A stretch of 27,710 nt of DNA from Actinomycetes bacterium (GTDB taxonomy: Bacteria > Actinomycetota > Acidimicrobiia > Acidimicrobiales > Microtrichaceae): contig JAEXGP010000105.1 of the NCBI GenBank assembly GCA_023450775.1, positions 1 to 27,710 on the forward strand, given 5' to 3'. Below, one piece after another: positions 1 to 6,240 of the stretch. Below the pieces are notes generated by a model. The model had not been told where the DNA came from. It did no database searches and saw only the letters and a program-made list of their open reading frames with translations. How positions within the stretch are numbered: position 1 is the first letter of the stretch; the number at the start of each line of letters is the position of its first letter. The translations under genes and the position numbers were made by a program.

Positions 1-185
1 CCCCACACCTCGACGTGCGGGATCGAGATCACGCCGCTCACGACTGAGCTATCGGCACAGTCAACCGCCCGCTGAACAACGCTGCCGCAGCCACAGCCCA
101 CACGGCTCCACCGGAGTGAAGCCGGCACTACTCGACCGGAACCGTTGCCGAGCGAACGGTCTGCGGTGGCATGTGTGCGCAGAAG

Positions 186-536
186 TTACGTCTCCCCTAG
201 AACTCGCTTGTTCGTCAGGGTCGCGTCCGTGATGCCAGCGGTCGTGAGTCCCCTTACAACTGCTTCGACGACGTGCTGCAGGATCTCCGGTTCTTCGGCG
301 TAGTCCGCGATGTCGAACCAGACCTCGGCGCCGTCGGGGCGGTCAACAATGTCGGAGGCGTAGTTCGGTAACGGGTCTTCGGGCTCGTCCGGATGGGGGA
401 TCTGAAAAACGTTCTCGACGGCGGTCTCGAGACCCCGGCGGGCTGGTCCCGACTCGGCGCCCGTCACGACGAAGTCGAGTGCACCGCCAGAAATCAAGTC
501 TGGATCGAAAGCTCCGGGAACGATCACGATCGGCAT
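186..536 (-). CDS. Small acidic hypothetical protein
   Basis: 116-residue ORF with an ATG start and TAA stop, rich in Asp and Glu. No signal peptide, membrane segment, Cys cluster or family motif is visible, and I do not recognise it. It begins with a hydrophobic stretch (MPIVIVPG), then an acidic middle (HPDEPEDPLP), and ends in a predicted helix with Val/Ala residues. It is divergent from the small membrane protein at 581, so the 44-bp gap would hold both promoters. It lies in the lower-GC stretch I read as an integrated element. The opposite-strand ORF overlapping its start (393-584) looks like a shadow. No function is proposed. Confidence 0.55.
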   Translation of the reverse strand: MPIVIVPGAFDPDLISGGALDFVVTGAESGPARRGLETAVENVFQIPHPDEPEDPLPNYASDIVDRPDGAEVWFDIADYAEEPEILQHVVEAVVRGLTTAGITDATLTNKRVLGET

Positions 537-580
537 GCGACGAGTGTAAGAAGTGATCGCTCCTTCAAAGCGAACATCGG

Positions 581-886
581 GTGAACACGTCGACCGGCGA
601 GGGCAACGCCAGTTACGTTTCGACGATGGGCAATATCGGTGGACGAGAGTGGTTCGCCACCGCGAGGGAAACGACTCTCAAGTCGCAGACTCAGATGATG
701 GGGAGCGCTTCCTTCCTCGGTTGGATCGGTGTGGTGGTCTTCCTCGTACTGGCCGGGCTGGGCCGCAGCCTGGGGTTCGCTGTGGCGGCGGGCGTGCTTG
801 GCCTGGTCACCATCTGCTGGCAGGTCGTGAACCATCGACGCCGTCACCGATGGGACCACCTGATGGCCAAGGCCGCGCAGGAGTGA
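581..886 (+). CDS. Small two-helix membrane protein (paralogue A)
   Basis: 101-residue ORF from GTG 581; an ATG at 626 (MGNIGGREWF) is an alternative start. An amphipathic N-terminal segment (REWFATARETTL) precedes two hydrophobic helices at about residues 46-62 and 65-82 and a basic tail (NHRRRHRWDH), which suggests both termini in the cytoplasm. It shares its layout and several aligned residues with the protein at 1030-1281: an F-x-A-x3-E-x2-L motif before the first helix, LGW at the helix start, and an Arg-rich tail with a W-x2-L motif. The pair looks like an old tandem duplication. No known family is recognised. Confidence 0.5.
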   Translation: MNTSTGEGNASYVSTMGNIGGREWFATARETTLKSQTQMMGSASFLGWIGVVVFLVLAGLGRSLGFAVAAGVLGLVTICWQVVNHRRRHRWDHLMAKAAQE

Positions 887-1029
887 GTCACTGACCGTCA
901 CCGTCTCGACCCGGCACGACCGCGCACTCGGCGCTTCGTGCCGGACTCCAGGGAGCGCCGCACGAACCCAGTGACGAGCGTTCACCTCAGCTTCACCCAG
1001 TAGGGGTCGGCGGCTGATCAACTGGCTCG

Positions 1030-1281
1030 GTGGCCCTGTACGGACCCAACGGCGGGGACGCGTTCATCGCCTCGATCAAGGAACGGGCCTTGAAACCAGG
1101 CCGATGGGCCTGGCTGGGGTGGGTGGTCGCACTGCTGCTGCTCGTGCCCGGGGTGCTCGACCACCGGCCCATCCTCACCTTCCTCGGCAGCGTCGGCCTG
1201 TTGCTGATGTCTGTCCACGCGTTCCGATCGATGAGGAATCGTCGGCATTGGAAGCGCCTCGGCCAGCGGCGGGCGCCATGA
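1030..1281 (+). CDS. Small two-helix membrane protein (paralogue B)
   Basis: 83-residue ORF from a GTG start. A short amphipathic N-terminus (DAFIASIKERAL) is followed by two transmembrane helices at about residues 27-45 and 48-63 and a basic tail (RSMRNRRHWKRLGQRR). The architecture and spaced identities match the protein at 581-886, so I treat the two as diverged paralogues. Its stop overlaps an ATG (ATGA at 1278) that opens a 25-codon ORF, and the next long gene follows closely, so co-transcription with the 1352 gene is likely. The function is unknown. Small paired membrane proteins of this type are common in accessory regions. Confidence 0.5.
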   Translation: MALYGPNGGDAFIASIKERALKPGRWAWLGWVVALLLLVPGVLDHRPILTFLGSVGLLLMSVHAFRSMRNRRHWKRLGQRRAP

Positions 1282-1351
1282 GCTCATCGTGTTGGCCTTC
1301 GATGCCATCGCGCCGACCCGAGGTCGTCACGGGGTGGGGCGGTCTGATCCC

Positions 1352-2065
1352 GTGAGAGAAGACCGGCCATCGTGGTGGGGGTCACTCACGGAAGCCCGTA
1401 GCGATGCACCACTCGAGGGCCCGGAGCACGATGCGGGCTGGTGGGCGTACCGTCGGGCGATCGTCTCGGCGGCCACGTTCGTCGCTGTGCTCGGACTGGG
1501 CGCAGTCTGGGCTTGGGACGGTGCACGCGAGGACTTCATCATGCTCAGCGTGTTGATCACCCTGGCGTGGACACCGGCGTTGCTGATCCCGCACCGGTGG
1601 TTTCGGCCGGTTGCGCTGACGTGGCCCGTGGTCACTTGCGCCGTGGGCGTCCTGTTCCTCCCGTACTTCGTCATCGCCTTCAGCCCCGTCTTGATGGCCG
1701 TGCCGTTCCGCAAGCCCCCCTTCCCGGTTCGCCGCTCCTACTGCATCCTCGGCATCGGCGCCCTGGTTGCAGTGCTTGGAACAGCAGCCGTTGCCGTTGC
1801 TTGGCCGACGGAGCAGGGACTCACCATCTGTGCGACTGCTGACGGTCTGAACGCGGAGCCGCCGCCTTGGATGGAGCCCTCTGGCACCGGAGAGTGGACC
1901 TACCCCGCCGAGATGCAGTCCTTCTGGACGATCGACGGAGGCGTCCAACTCGTGTTCGAGCCACGCACGCCCCATGCGACGATCCAGAAGCTTCGGGACC
2001 GGTTGCGCGGCGATCCTCGGATCACAGCAATGCTCGATGGGCTGACGCGGTGCCCGACAAGCTGA
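1352..2065 (+). CDS. Hypothetical membrane protein with C-terminal extracytoplasmic domain
   Basis: The ORF is open from GTG 1289, but GTG 1352 (MREDRPSWWG) is preferred because the upstream stretch is low-complexity Arg/Gly and lacks a clear ribosome site. From 1352 it encodes 237 residues. There are four or five hydrophobic helices: one after WWAYRRAIV, one at MLSVLITLAWTPALLIP, then VALTWPVVTCAVGVLFLPYF and the following stretch, and a last one at ILGIGALVAVLGTAAVAVAW. A polar domain of about 85 residues follows, with two Cys residues (TICATAD near its start and LTRCPTS at the C-terminus) that could form a disulfide. No family is recognised. Confidence 0.5.
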   Translation: MREDRPSWWGSLTEARSDAPLEGPEHDAGWWAYRRAIVSAATFVAVLGLGAVWAWDGAREDFIMLSVLITLAWTPALLIPHRWFRPVALTWPVVTCAVGVLFLPYFVIAFSPVLMAVPFRKPPFPVRRSYCILGIGALVAVLGTAAVAVAWPTEQGLTICATADGLNAEPPPWMEPSGTGEWTYPAEMQSFWTIDGGVQLVFEPRTPHATIQKLRDRLRGDPRITAMLDGLTRCPTS

Positions 2066-2211
2066 GCCTGTGCTCCTCACCGTGTCGAGCGTGGAAGGAG
2101 GAAGAAGGGCCACTACATGCTGGGCCCGGGATCGCCTCCGAAGCGCCTTCTCGTCATCTCGGGGATCGAGCAGCGAGCTCGTGCTAGAGCTGTGACGTGG
2201 GAAGGAAGCAG

Positions 2212-3057
2212 ATGGCGCTGCGGCGCCCGGACCTCTGCTCGGGCTGTGGACGAAGCCTGGCTGTCGGGACGAGAGCGGAGTGGGACAGCTCGCTGAAGGC
2301 CGTGACCTGCCTGGAGTGCGTCGAGACCCGCGACCCGGCGGAAGCGAACGGCGGGCGCTCCGGACTAGCCGTCGAGTCGTCTCCTCAGGTGGCGGAGATC
2401 GACACGGGCGTCGCGGGAGCATCGGCTCGGCGCGAAGCGGATCGTCGCACTGCCAAGCGGGAGGCGCGGATCGAGGAGAAGTGGGGGAGTGGCCGGATCG
2501 GGCGACTCGCCAAGGCACTGTCCGACGATCCGCAAACGACGAGGGCTTGGCGGGAGGGTGCGGCGGGCGAGGAGCGCGTGGCTCGCCGACTCGCGGAGCG
2601 TCTCGGCGATCGAGCCGTGCTGCTCCATGACCGCAAGGTGCCCGGGACTCGAGGCAACATCGACCACTTGGTGATCGCATCCTCAGGCGTCTGGATCGTC
2701 GATGCGAAGCGGTACAAGGGCAAGGTCGAGAAACGGGACAAGGGCGGTTGGTTCAAGACCGACCTCCGCCTGTACGTCGGCGGCCGTGACCAGACGAAGC
2801 TGGTCGAGAAGATGGGTTGGCAAGTCGAGGCTGTCCGCAGCGCGCTCGGTCCAGTCGAGGTGCCAGTTCACCAGGCGCTCACGTTCGTCGATGCCGAGTG
2901 GCCACTGCTGTTCGCCAAGCCCCTGCGCTTCGGTGATGTATGGGTCAGTTGGCCGGCGAAGCTCGCCGATCTGATCGCAGCGCCGGGTTCGATGTCTCCC
3001 GATGAAATCGAGGCCACCGCTCGCACCCTCTCGATGGAGCTGCCGGCGAATCGCTGA
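2212..3057 (+). CDS. NERD domain (nuclease-related) protein with N-terminal Cys4 motif
   Basis: 281 residues from ATG 2212, chosen over GTG 2197 because GGAAGGA (2200-2206) sits six bases before it. An N-terminal pair of CxxC motifs (CSGC, then CLEC 21 residues later) looks like a small zinc ribbon. A charged Ala/Arg/Glu linker follows. The C-terminal half carries the NERD signature: G-E-x-x-V-A-R-R-L near its start, then N-I-D-H (Asp151) and I-V-D-A-K (Asp164, Lys166). These fit the PD-(D/E)xK nuclease core to which NERD is related. NERD proteins are often found on plasmids and genomic islands and are proposed to act on DNA. It is the last gene before the tRNA-Val fragment, consistent with element cargo. 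Confidence 0.85.
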   Translation: MALRRPDLCSGCGRSLAVGTRAEWDSSLKAVTCLECVETRDPAEANGGRSGLAVESSPQVAEIDTGVAGASARREADRRTAKREARIEEKWGSGRIGRLAKALSDDPQTTRAWREGAAGEERVARRLAERLGDRAVLLHDRKVPGTRGNIDHLVIASSGVWIVDAKRYKGKVEKRDKGGWFKTDLRLYVGGRDQTKLVEKMGWQVEAVRSALGPVEVPVHQALTFVDAEWPLLFAKPLRFGDVWVSWPAKLADLIAAPGSMSPDEIEATARTLSMELPANR

Positions 3058-3144
3058 CATGGCGTCCCCCATCGCGCGGATTTCGCGCGCGATCTGAAGT
3101 TCGTGGGTGTTCCCAGTTGTTCGCCGCCGTCGGCCAAGCCGGCG

Positions 3145-3168
3145 AGATCCCTGGCATTGCAGGGATCT
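3145..3168. repeat. Perfect inverted repeat IR1
   Basis: Nine-base arms at 3145-3153 (AGATCCCTG) and 3160-3168 (CAGGGATCT) around a six-base loop. It lies 88 bp downstream of the NERD gene and could terminate that transcript, although no T-run follows. It may instead belong to the element end. Confidence 0.5.
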
Positions 3169-3189
3169 GCGGCCGCTGACGTTCGCAGC

Positions 3190-3213
3190 GATCCGGCCGA
3201 AAACGGCCGGATC
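3190..3213. repeat. Perfect inverted repeat IR2 abutting the tRNA fragment
   Basis: Ten-base arms at 3190-3199 (GATCCGGCCG) and 3204-3213 (CGGCCGGATC) around an AAAA loop. The repeat ends three bases before the tRNA anticodon loop sequence starts, at the place where tRNA identity is lost. It could be an element-end structure (recombinase or excisionase site) or a terminator for the NERD gene. Confidence 0.6.
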
Positions 3214-3216
3214 CCG

Positions 3217-3260
3217 TTCACACGGCAGAGGTCACAGGTTCGAGTCCTGTTACGCCCACC
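3217..3260 (+). tRNA. Partial tRNA-Val(CAC), 3' half only: probable attachment-site remnant
   Basis: The stretch reads as the 3' half of a tRNA: anticodon loop TTCACAC (3217-3223, anticodon CAC at 3219-3221), 3' anticodon strand GGCAG, variable loop AGGTC, T stem ACAGG, T loop TTCGAGT, T stem CCTGT (3246-3250), acceptor strand TACGCCC and discriminator A (3258), then CC. The T stem pairs perfectly. The five bases before the loop (TCCCG) do not pair with GGCAG. No D arm and no GGGCGTA acceptor 5' strand occurs nearby, so this is not a functional tRNA. Element insertion into tRNA genes typically leaves a 3' duplicate at the far end, in this orientation at the right boundary. Confidence 0.8.
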
Positions 3261-3263
3261 GCA

Positions 3264-3291
3264 CGAATCCCCTGCAACTGCAGGGGATTCG
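3264..3291. repeat. Perfect inverted repeat IR3 just after the tRNA fragment
   Basis: Thirteen-base arms at 3264-3276 and 3279-3291, inner part CCCCTGCA/TGCAGGGG, separated by two bases. It starts four bases after the tRNA-like sequence. On the ancestral chromosome it may have been the terminator of the intact tRNA-Val gene. It has no T-tract. Confidence 0.55.
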
Positions 3292-3342
3292 CCGCGTTCC
3301 GACCACTGACGCCCACGTTCCACATCTCCCGACGATCGAGGG

Positions 3343-3464
3343 GTAGGTGGCCGGGGAGCGAGCAGCCTCGCTGGCTCGACGGTGGACCCCAACCCGGCCC
3401 GCTGGATGCACCCGGAGTCCCTCCGGGATCCTCGCATCCCACCGAGGTCCGGAAGGTCCACGCC
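3343..3464 (+). promoter_or_regulatory. Candidate structured leader upstream of small ORF
   Basis: GC-rich leader with several possible stems: AGCGAG/CTCGCT near 3357-3372, and a CCCGGAG/CTCCGGG hairpin (3411-3417 with 3421-3427) nested inside GATGC/GCATC (3405-3409 with 3434-3438). The ribosome site GGAAGG (3451-3456) lies downstream. I could not match it to a known riboswitch consensus, so this is only a candidate. Confidence 0.25.
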
Positions 3465-3587
3465 ATGACCGTCATCCCTCCGCCGTTCGCGTCGGACGAG
3501 CCAGCTGCCGCCCGCACCGTCCGACCGGACCTCTGGTCCGGCGCCGTGACGCCTTCGATCCGGGTGGTGACCCGTGCAGAGGTCTGA
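3465..3587 (+). CDS. Short ORF, 40 residues, hypothetical
   Basis: ATG 3465 is preceded by GGAAGG with an eight-base spacer. The 40-codon frame runs to TGA 3587 and mostly uses G or C at third positions. The peptide starts MTVIPPPFASDEPAAAR and ends IRVVTRAEV. No signal peptide, Cys cluster or known motif is visible. It overlaps the start of the next ORF (GTG 3574) by 14 bases, which suggests translational coupling. It could be a leader peptide or a small protein. Confidence 0.35.
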   Translation: MTVIPPPFASDEPAAARTVRPDLWSGAVTPSIRVVTRAEV

Positions 3588-3801
3588 GGCCGCCGAGCGA
3601 GCGCTGGGCTTCGCCGACGACTGCGAGGAGCGCGCCAACCACTGGGACGACCAGGCGGCGGATCTGCGCAAACGGGCCAGCGTCCAACCCGACCACCGCG
3701 TCGCGGCACGGATGCGCGACTCCGCGGCGCGTTGCGGCGACCTCGCCGCGACGTGCCGGGCCAGCGCGGCAGCACAACGGTCGAGCGCCCGGCTGCTCTA
3801 G
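3574..3801 (+). CDS. Small helical hypothetical protein
   Basis: 75 residues from GTG 3574. The sequence is almost entirely predicted helix, rich in Ala, Arg, Asp and Glu (RSEAAERALGFADDCEERAN near the start), with three Cys residues (CEER, CGDL, CRAS) but no CxxC pair. No transmembrane segment is present. It follows a 40-codon ORF with which it overlaps by 14 bases. It is convergent with the DksA/TraR-type gene. I do not recognise a family; a small cytoplasmic helical-bundle protein is the most that can be said. Confidence 0.45.
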   Translation: MQRSEAAERALGFADDCEERANHWDDQAADLRKRASVQPDHRVAARMRDSAARCGDLAATCRASAAAQRSSARLL

Positions 3802-3911
3802 CCGCCGTCACTCCTCGAGCCGTCGTCACCCCTCGCGGTGGTGTCGAGTGGGGTGCTCCGCCGGCGCCGACCGTGGGTGCGGTCGTTCCCGGCCTGAGCC
3901 CCCGGCCCGCG

Positions 3912-4235
3912 TCAGGACGAGCAGTTGACGCAGCGCACGGCGTCGGGGACGGCGGCGAGCCGTTCCTCCGGGATCTGGGCGCCACAGGACTCGCAGCGGC
4001 CGTACGTGCCGGCTTCCGCACGATGGACGGCCTCGGTGGCCGTCTCCAGCGCGGACCGGGCGCGGCTCAGCAGCAGCGCAGTGGCGTCGCGGTCCTCCTG
4101 GATGACACCAGGATCTGCCAGCAGCTCCTCGTACTGGAGCTGCAGCTCGTCGACGCGGAGCTGGGCGGCCTCGACCTCGGCGTGGAGGGAGGCGAGGGCA
4201 GGGTCGGCCTGCGAGTCGGTCGATCGGTTCAGCAT
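3912..4235 (-). CDS. DksA/TraR-family C4 zinc-finger protein
   Basis: 107 residues from ATG 4235, placed seven bases after an AGGTG; ATG 4250 in the same frame would add five residues. A long N-terminal helical region (coiled-coil type, LHAEVEAAQLRVDELQLQYE) precedes a C-terminal C4 zinc finger: GRCESCG, then CVNC 17 residues later. This is the layout of the DksA/TraR family, whose members bind the RNA polymerase secondary channel and modulate initiation; many actinobacterial homologues have no assigned role. The acidic DxxDA tip of DksA is suggested by QEDRDATAL in the middle of the helical region. It is divergent from the methyltransferase gene. Confidence 0.85.
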   Translation of the reverse strand: MLNRSTDSQADPALASLHAEVEAAQLRVDELQLQYEELLADPGVIQEDRDATALLLSRARSALETATEAVHRAEAGTYGRCESCGAQIPEERLAAVPDAVRCVNCSS

Positions 4236-4351
4236 CGGAGTGCACCTCATGGGTCTCGGGTCGCTGCGCCGGTGCGCGCGGCGGCTGCGTTCGCACCGGG
4301 GGCCACGGCGACCCTAGGCCCCGGCGTCGAGGAACGTCTCGCGGGATTCGG

Positions 4352-5092
4352 ATGAGGGCGCACGTCCGTAGCATCGGTCACGTGGGGGAGCACGAGCCAC
4401 GGATGGAGCCGGCGCGCGTCGAGCGGCTGCGGCGTTGGCACGAACGGGCGGCACTCGAGCTGCACGCCCGGTCCGACGCCGACGTCGAGTACCTGGGGCT
4501 CCACCTGCACGTTCCCGCACGAGTGTTCCCGCCGACGCCGATGTCCCACCTCTTGGGCGAGGCGGTGATCGCGGCGGCCGGGCCCGGCGACCGCGTGCTG
4601 GACATGGGCACCGGCAGCGGCGTGAACGCGATCCTCGCCGCCCGCAGCGGGGCGGACGTGGTCGCCGTCGACGTGAACCCCGCGGCCGTCGAGGCGGCGC
4701 GCGCCAACGCCGATGCGGCCGGTGTGGGGGACCGGGTCGAGGTTGTGGAGGCCGACCTGTTCGCCGCCATCGACGATCGGTTCGACGTCGTCGTCTTCGA
4801 CCCGCCGTTCCGGTGGTTCACCCCGGCGGACATGGCGGAGCGAGCGATCACCGACGACGGCTACGACACGCTCCGGCGGTTCTTCGAGCAGGTCGTGGAC
4901 CATCTCCGCCCGGGCGGCCGGGTCCTGCTGTCGTTTGGCAGCACCGGCGACGTGGCCTACCTCCACGAGCTGGCGCAGCGCGCCGGTTTGGAGGTCGCCG
5001 AGCTGGCGTCCGCGAGCCTGGAACGCGACGGCCAGGTCGAGACGTACTGGGCGTTCCGACTGACCGTCGACGAGCCGGGCCTGCGAGGATGA
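4352..5092 (+). CDS. Class I SAM-dependent methyltransferase (small-domain, PrmC/RsmC-like)
   Basis: Up to 246 residues; ATG 4352, GTG 4382 and ATG 4403 are all in frame and the start is uncertain. The SAM-binding glycine motif reads VLDMGTGSGVNAILAA, followed by an acidic strand end (VVAVDVNPAAVEAARANA) and a catalytic-type DPPF motif, the counterpart of NPPY in methyltransferases acting on planar nitrogen (PrmC/HemK, RsmC). An LRPGGRVLLSFGS strand follows, as in motif VI. The substrate cannot be told; glutamine, rRNA or DNA bases are possible. Next comes an SRPBCC-type gene 27 bases downstream with its own strong ribosome site, probably in the same transcript. Confidence 0.85.
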   Translation: MRAHVRSIGHVGEHEPRMEPARVERLRRWHERAALELHARSDADVEYLGLHLHVPARVFPPTPMSHLLGEAVIAAAGPGDRVLDMGTGSGVNAILAARSGADVVAVDVNPAAVEAARANADAAGVGDRVEVVEADLFAAIDDRFDVVVFDPPFRWFTPADMAERAITDDGYDTLRRFFEQVVDHLRPGGRVLLSFGSTGDVAYLHELAQRAGLEVAELASASLERDGQVETYWAFRLTVDEPGLRG

Positions 5093-5119
5093 CCGCTCGC
5101 CGTCGAGGGAGGAGGCGCC

Positions 5120-5800
5120 ATGCGGACCAGGCCGCACCCGATTCGCGTCGTGTGGAAGACAGCGCAGGTCGTGATGGTCGCCGCCGTCACGGCCCTTGTC
5201 CTCACGTCGCTGCGCAGAGGATCGATGACCGACGACGGGGCCTCGGTCGCGTTGGCCTGGATCTCGGTCGGCGCGACGATCGTCGTCCTGGTCACCGCCA
5301 GGTCCGCCGCTGCCCGACTTCCCGCTATGCGGGCGTGCCAGGGCACCGCCATGCGCTTCATCGCACGGTCGCCCGAAGACGTGTGGAACTTCATCCGACC
5401 GGCGGAGAGCGCGGTGCAGACCCAGACGGCCTGCCGTCGCGGCTTCACCGTGCCGGGAACGGGTCCTGGCGTCGGCGAACAACAGGGGTTCGTCTCCGAC
5501 GGACTGTTCGGCCTCCAGCAGGCGGGCGTGGTCGAGGTGGTGGAGGAACGACCGGGAGCGATGGCCATCGTGCGCAGCGTCACGGGGCTCCCGGCCACGC
5601 AGCGGTACGAGGTGGTCCCGGTCGAGGGCGGGGCGGACCTCTACTACACCGACGAGATCCCCTGTGCCCGGTGGTCGCCGTGGCGCAACCGGGTGGAGCA
5701 GCAGGTGAGGCGCGGCGCCCAGGAGTACGTGACGCAGGTGAAGCGACTGGTCGAGGCGCTTCCGCGACCTGGTGAGGAGACCCCGCCTCCCGAAGGCTGA
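5120..5800 (+). CDS. Membrane-anchored SRPBCC-like protein
   Basis: 226 residues from ATG 5120, with GGGAGGAGG seven bases upstream. Two transmembrane helices at about residues 14-30 and 44-60 are followed by a soluble domain that begins MRFIARSPEDVWNFIRP. This resembles the first strand and helix of START/Bet v1-like (SRPBCC) folds. Later strands (RYEVVPVEGGADLYYTDEI) and a long C-terminal helix (VRRGAQEYVTQVKRLVEAL) complete the expected helix-grip order. SRPBCC domains bind hydrophobic ligands, and the anchor suggests a membrane lipid or isoprenoid ligand, which is inference. It sits 27 bp after the methyltransferase gene. Confidence 0.6.
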   Translation: MRTRPHPIRVVWKTAQVVMVAAVTALVLTSLRRGSMTDDGASVALAWISVGATIVVLVTARSAAARLPAMRACQGTAMRFIARSPEDVWNFIRPAESAVQTQTACRRGFTVPGTGPGVGEQQGFVSDGLFGLQQAGVVEVVEERPGAMAIVRSVTGLPATQRYEVVPVEGGADLYYTDEIPCARWSPWRNRVEQQVRRGAQEYVTQVKRLVEALPRPGEETPPPEG

Positions 5801-5859
5801 GCGGGGCGGGAGGGGATCGACCCGTTGCGCAGGGAGCGGCCTCGTGCGACCGTCCCCCG

Positions 5860-6240
5860 ATGGAGAGCGGAGGGGACGCGATCGACGCGCGGGGCGCGGC
5901 GGATGTGCCGGCGGTGCCGGCCGTGCGGTTCTCGACGGAGCCGAACCGGCGCGACCCCGAGATCGTTCGGTCGTTCATGCGTCGCCTGGTCGTGGTGTTC
6001 ACCGCGGCCGCGGTCGCGCTGCTGCTGTCGATCGCCTGGGAGGTGACGCGGACCGCCCCGGACGTCGACCTCTCAACGGGTCCGGGGTTGTGGTTCCTCA
6101 TGGGGCTGGCCTGGATCGGAGCGTTCGCGGCGTCGTTGTGGTTCGTGCCGCCGGCGTGGAGCGGCCTGTGCCTCGCTGCGGTCGCCGGGGGCGCTCGCCA
6201 CCCTGTCCGGCGCGGTGGCCGAATCCGTAGATTCGACTGA
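5860..6240 (+). CDS. Membrane protein, N-terminal part of a probably frameshifted gene
   Basis: 126-residue ORF from ATG 5860, without a strong ribosome site. A polar N-terminus of about 40 residues is followed by helices RLVVVFTAAAVALLLSIAW and GLWFLMGLAWIGAFAASLWF. A third hydrophobic stretch starts (WSGLCLAAVAGG) but breaks abruptly into an Arg-rich tail after a G5 run at 6187-6191. Dropping one G lets the frame run into the next ORF: the third helix becomes GLCLAAVAGALATLSGAVA and the reading continues through to 6460, giving a 199-residue protein with five helices. I therefore think 5860-6460 is one gene. The full protein is not a family I recognise. Confidence 0.5.
   Translation: MESGGDAIDARGAADVPAVPAVRFSTEPNRRDPEIVRSFMRRLVVVFTAAAVALLLSIAWEVTRTAPDVDLSTGPGLWFLMGLAWIGAFAASLWFVPPAWSGLCLAAVAGGARHPVRRGGRIRRFD

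Larger units (their letters stand above)
3058..3464. other. Gene-free junction region
   Basis: About 400 bases without a convincing gene. The stretch holds three perfect inverted repeats (3145-3168, 3190-3213, 3264-3291), the tRNA-Val 3' fragment (3217-3260), and a GC-rich stretch with potential hairpins before the small ORF at 3465. An opposite-strand reading across 3217-3260 gives the GRNRTRTCDL-type peptide that is a familiar artefact of translating tRNA 3' ends. This supports the non-coding reading. Confidence 0.7.

Noticed and set aside
1..185. Possible end of a gene entering from the left edge
   Set aside because: Frames are short or lack recognisable residues; nothing supports a specific coding end here.
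887..1029. Distant GTCACTG/CAGTGAC arms and a TTCACC direct repeat
   Set aside because: Arms are short and about 70 bases apart; chance occurrence is likely.
1382..2680. Long minus-strand ORF opposite the membrane and NERD genes
   Set aside because: Composition is Arg/Pro/Ser-rich without motifs, typical of the shadow of GC-rich coding sequence, and it runs antisense to two better-supported genes.
2868..3671. Minus-strand ORF with a GRNRTRTCDL-type segment
   Set aside because: That segment is the usual artefact of translating a tRNA 3' end backwards; the frame covers the tRNA-Val scar and inverted repeats and has no family match.
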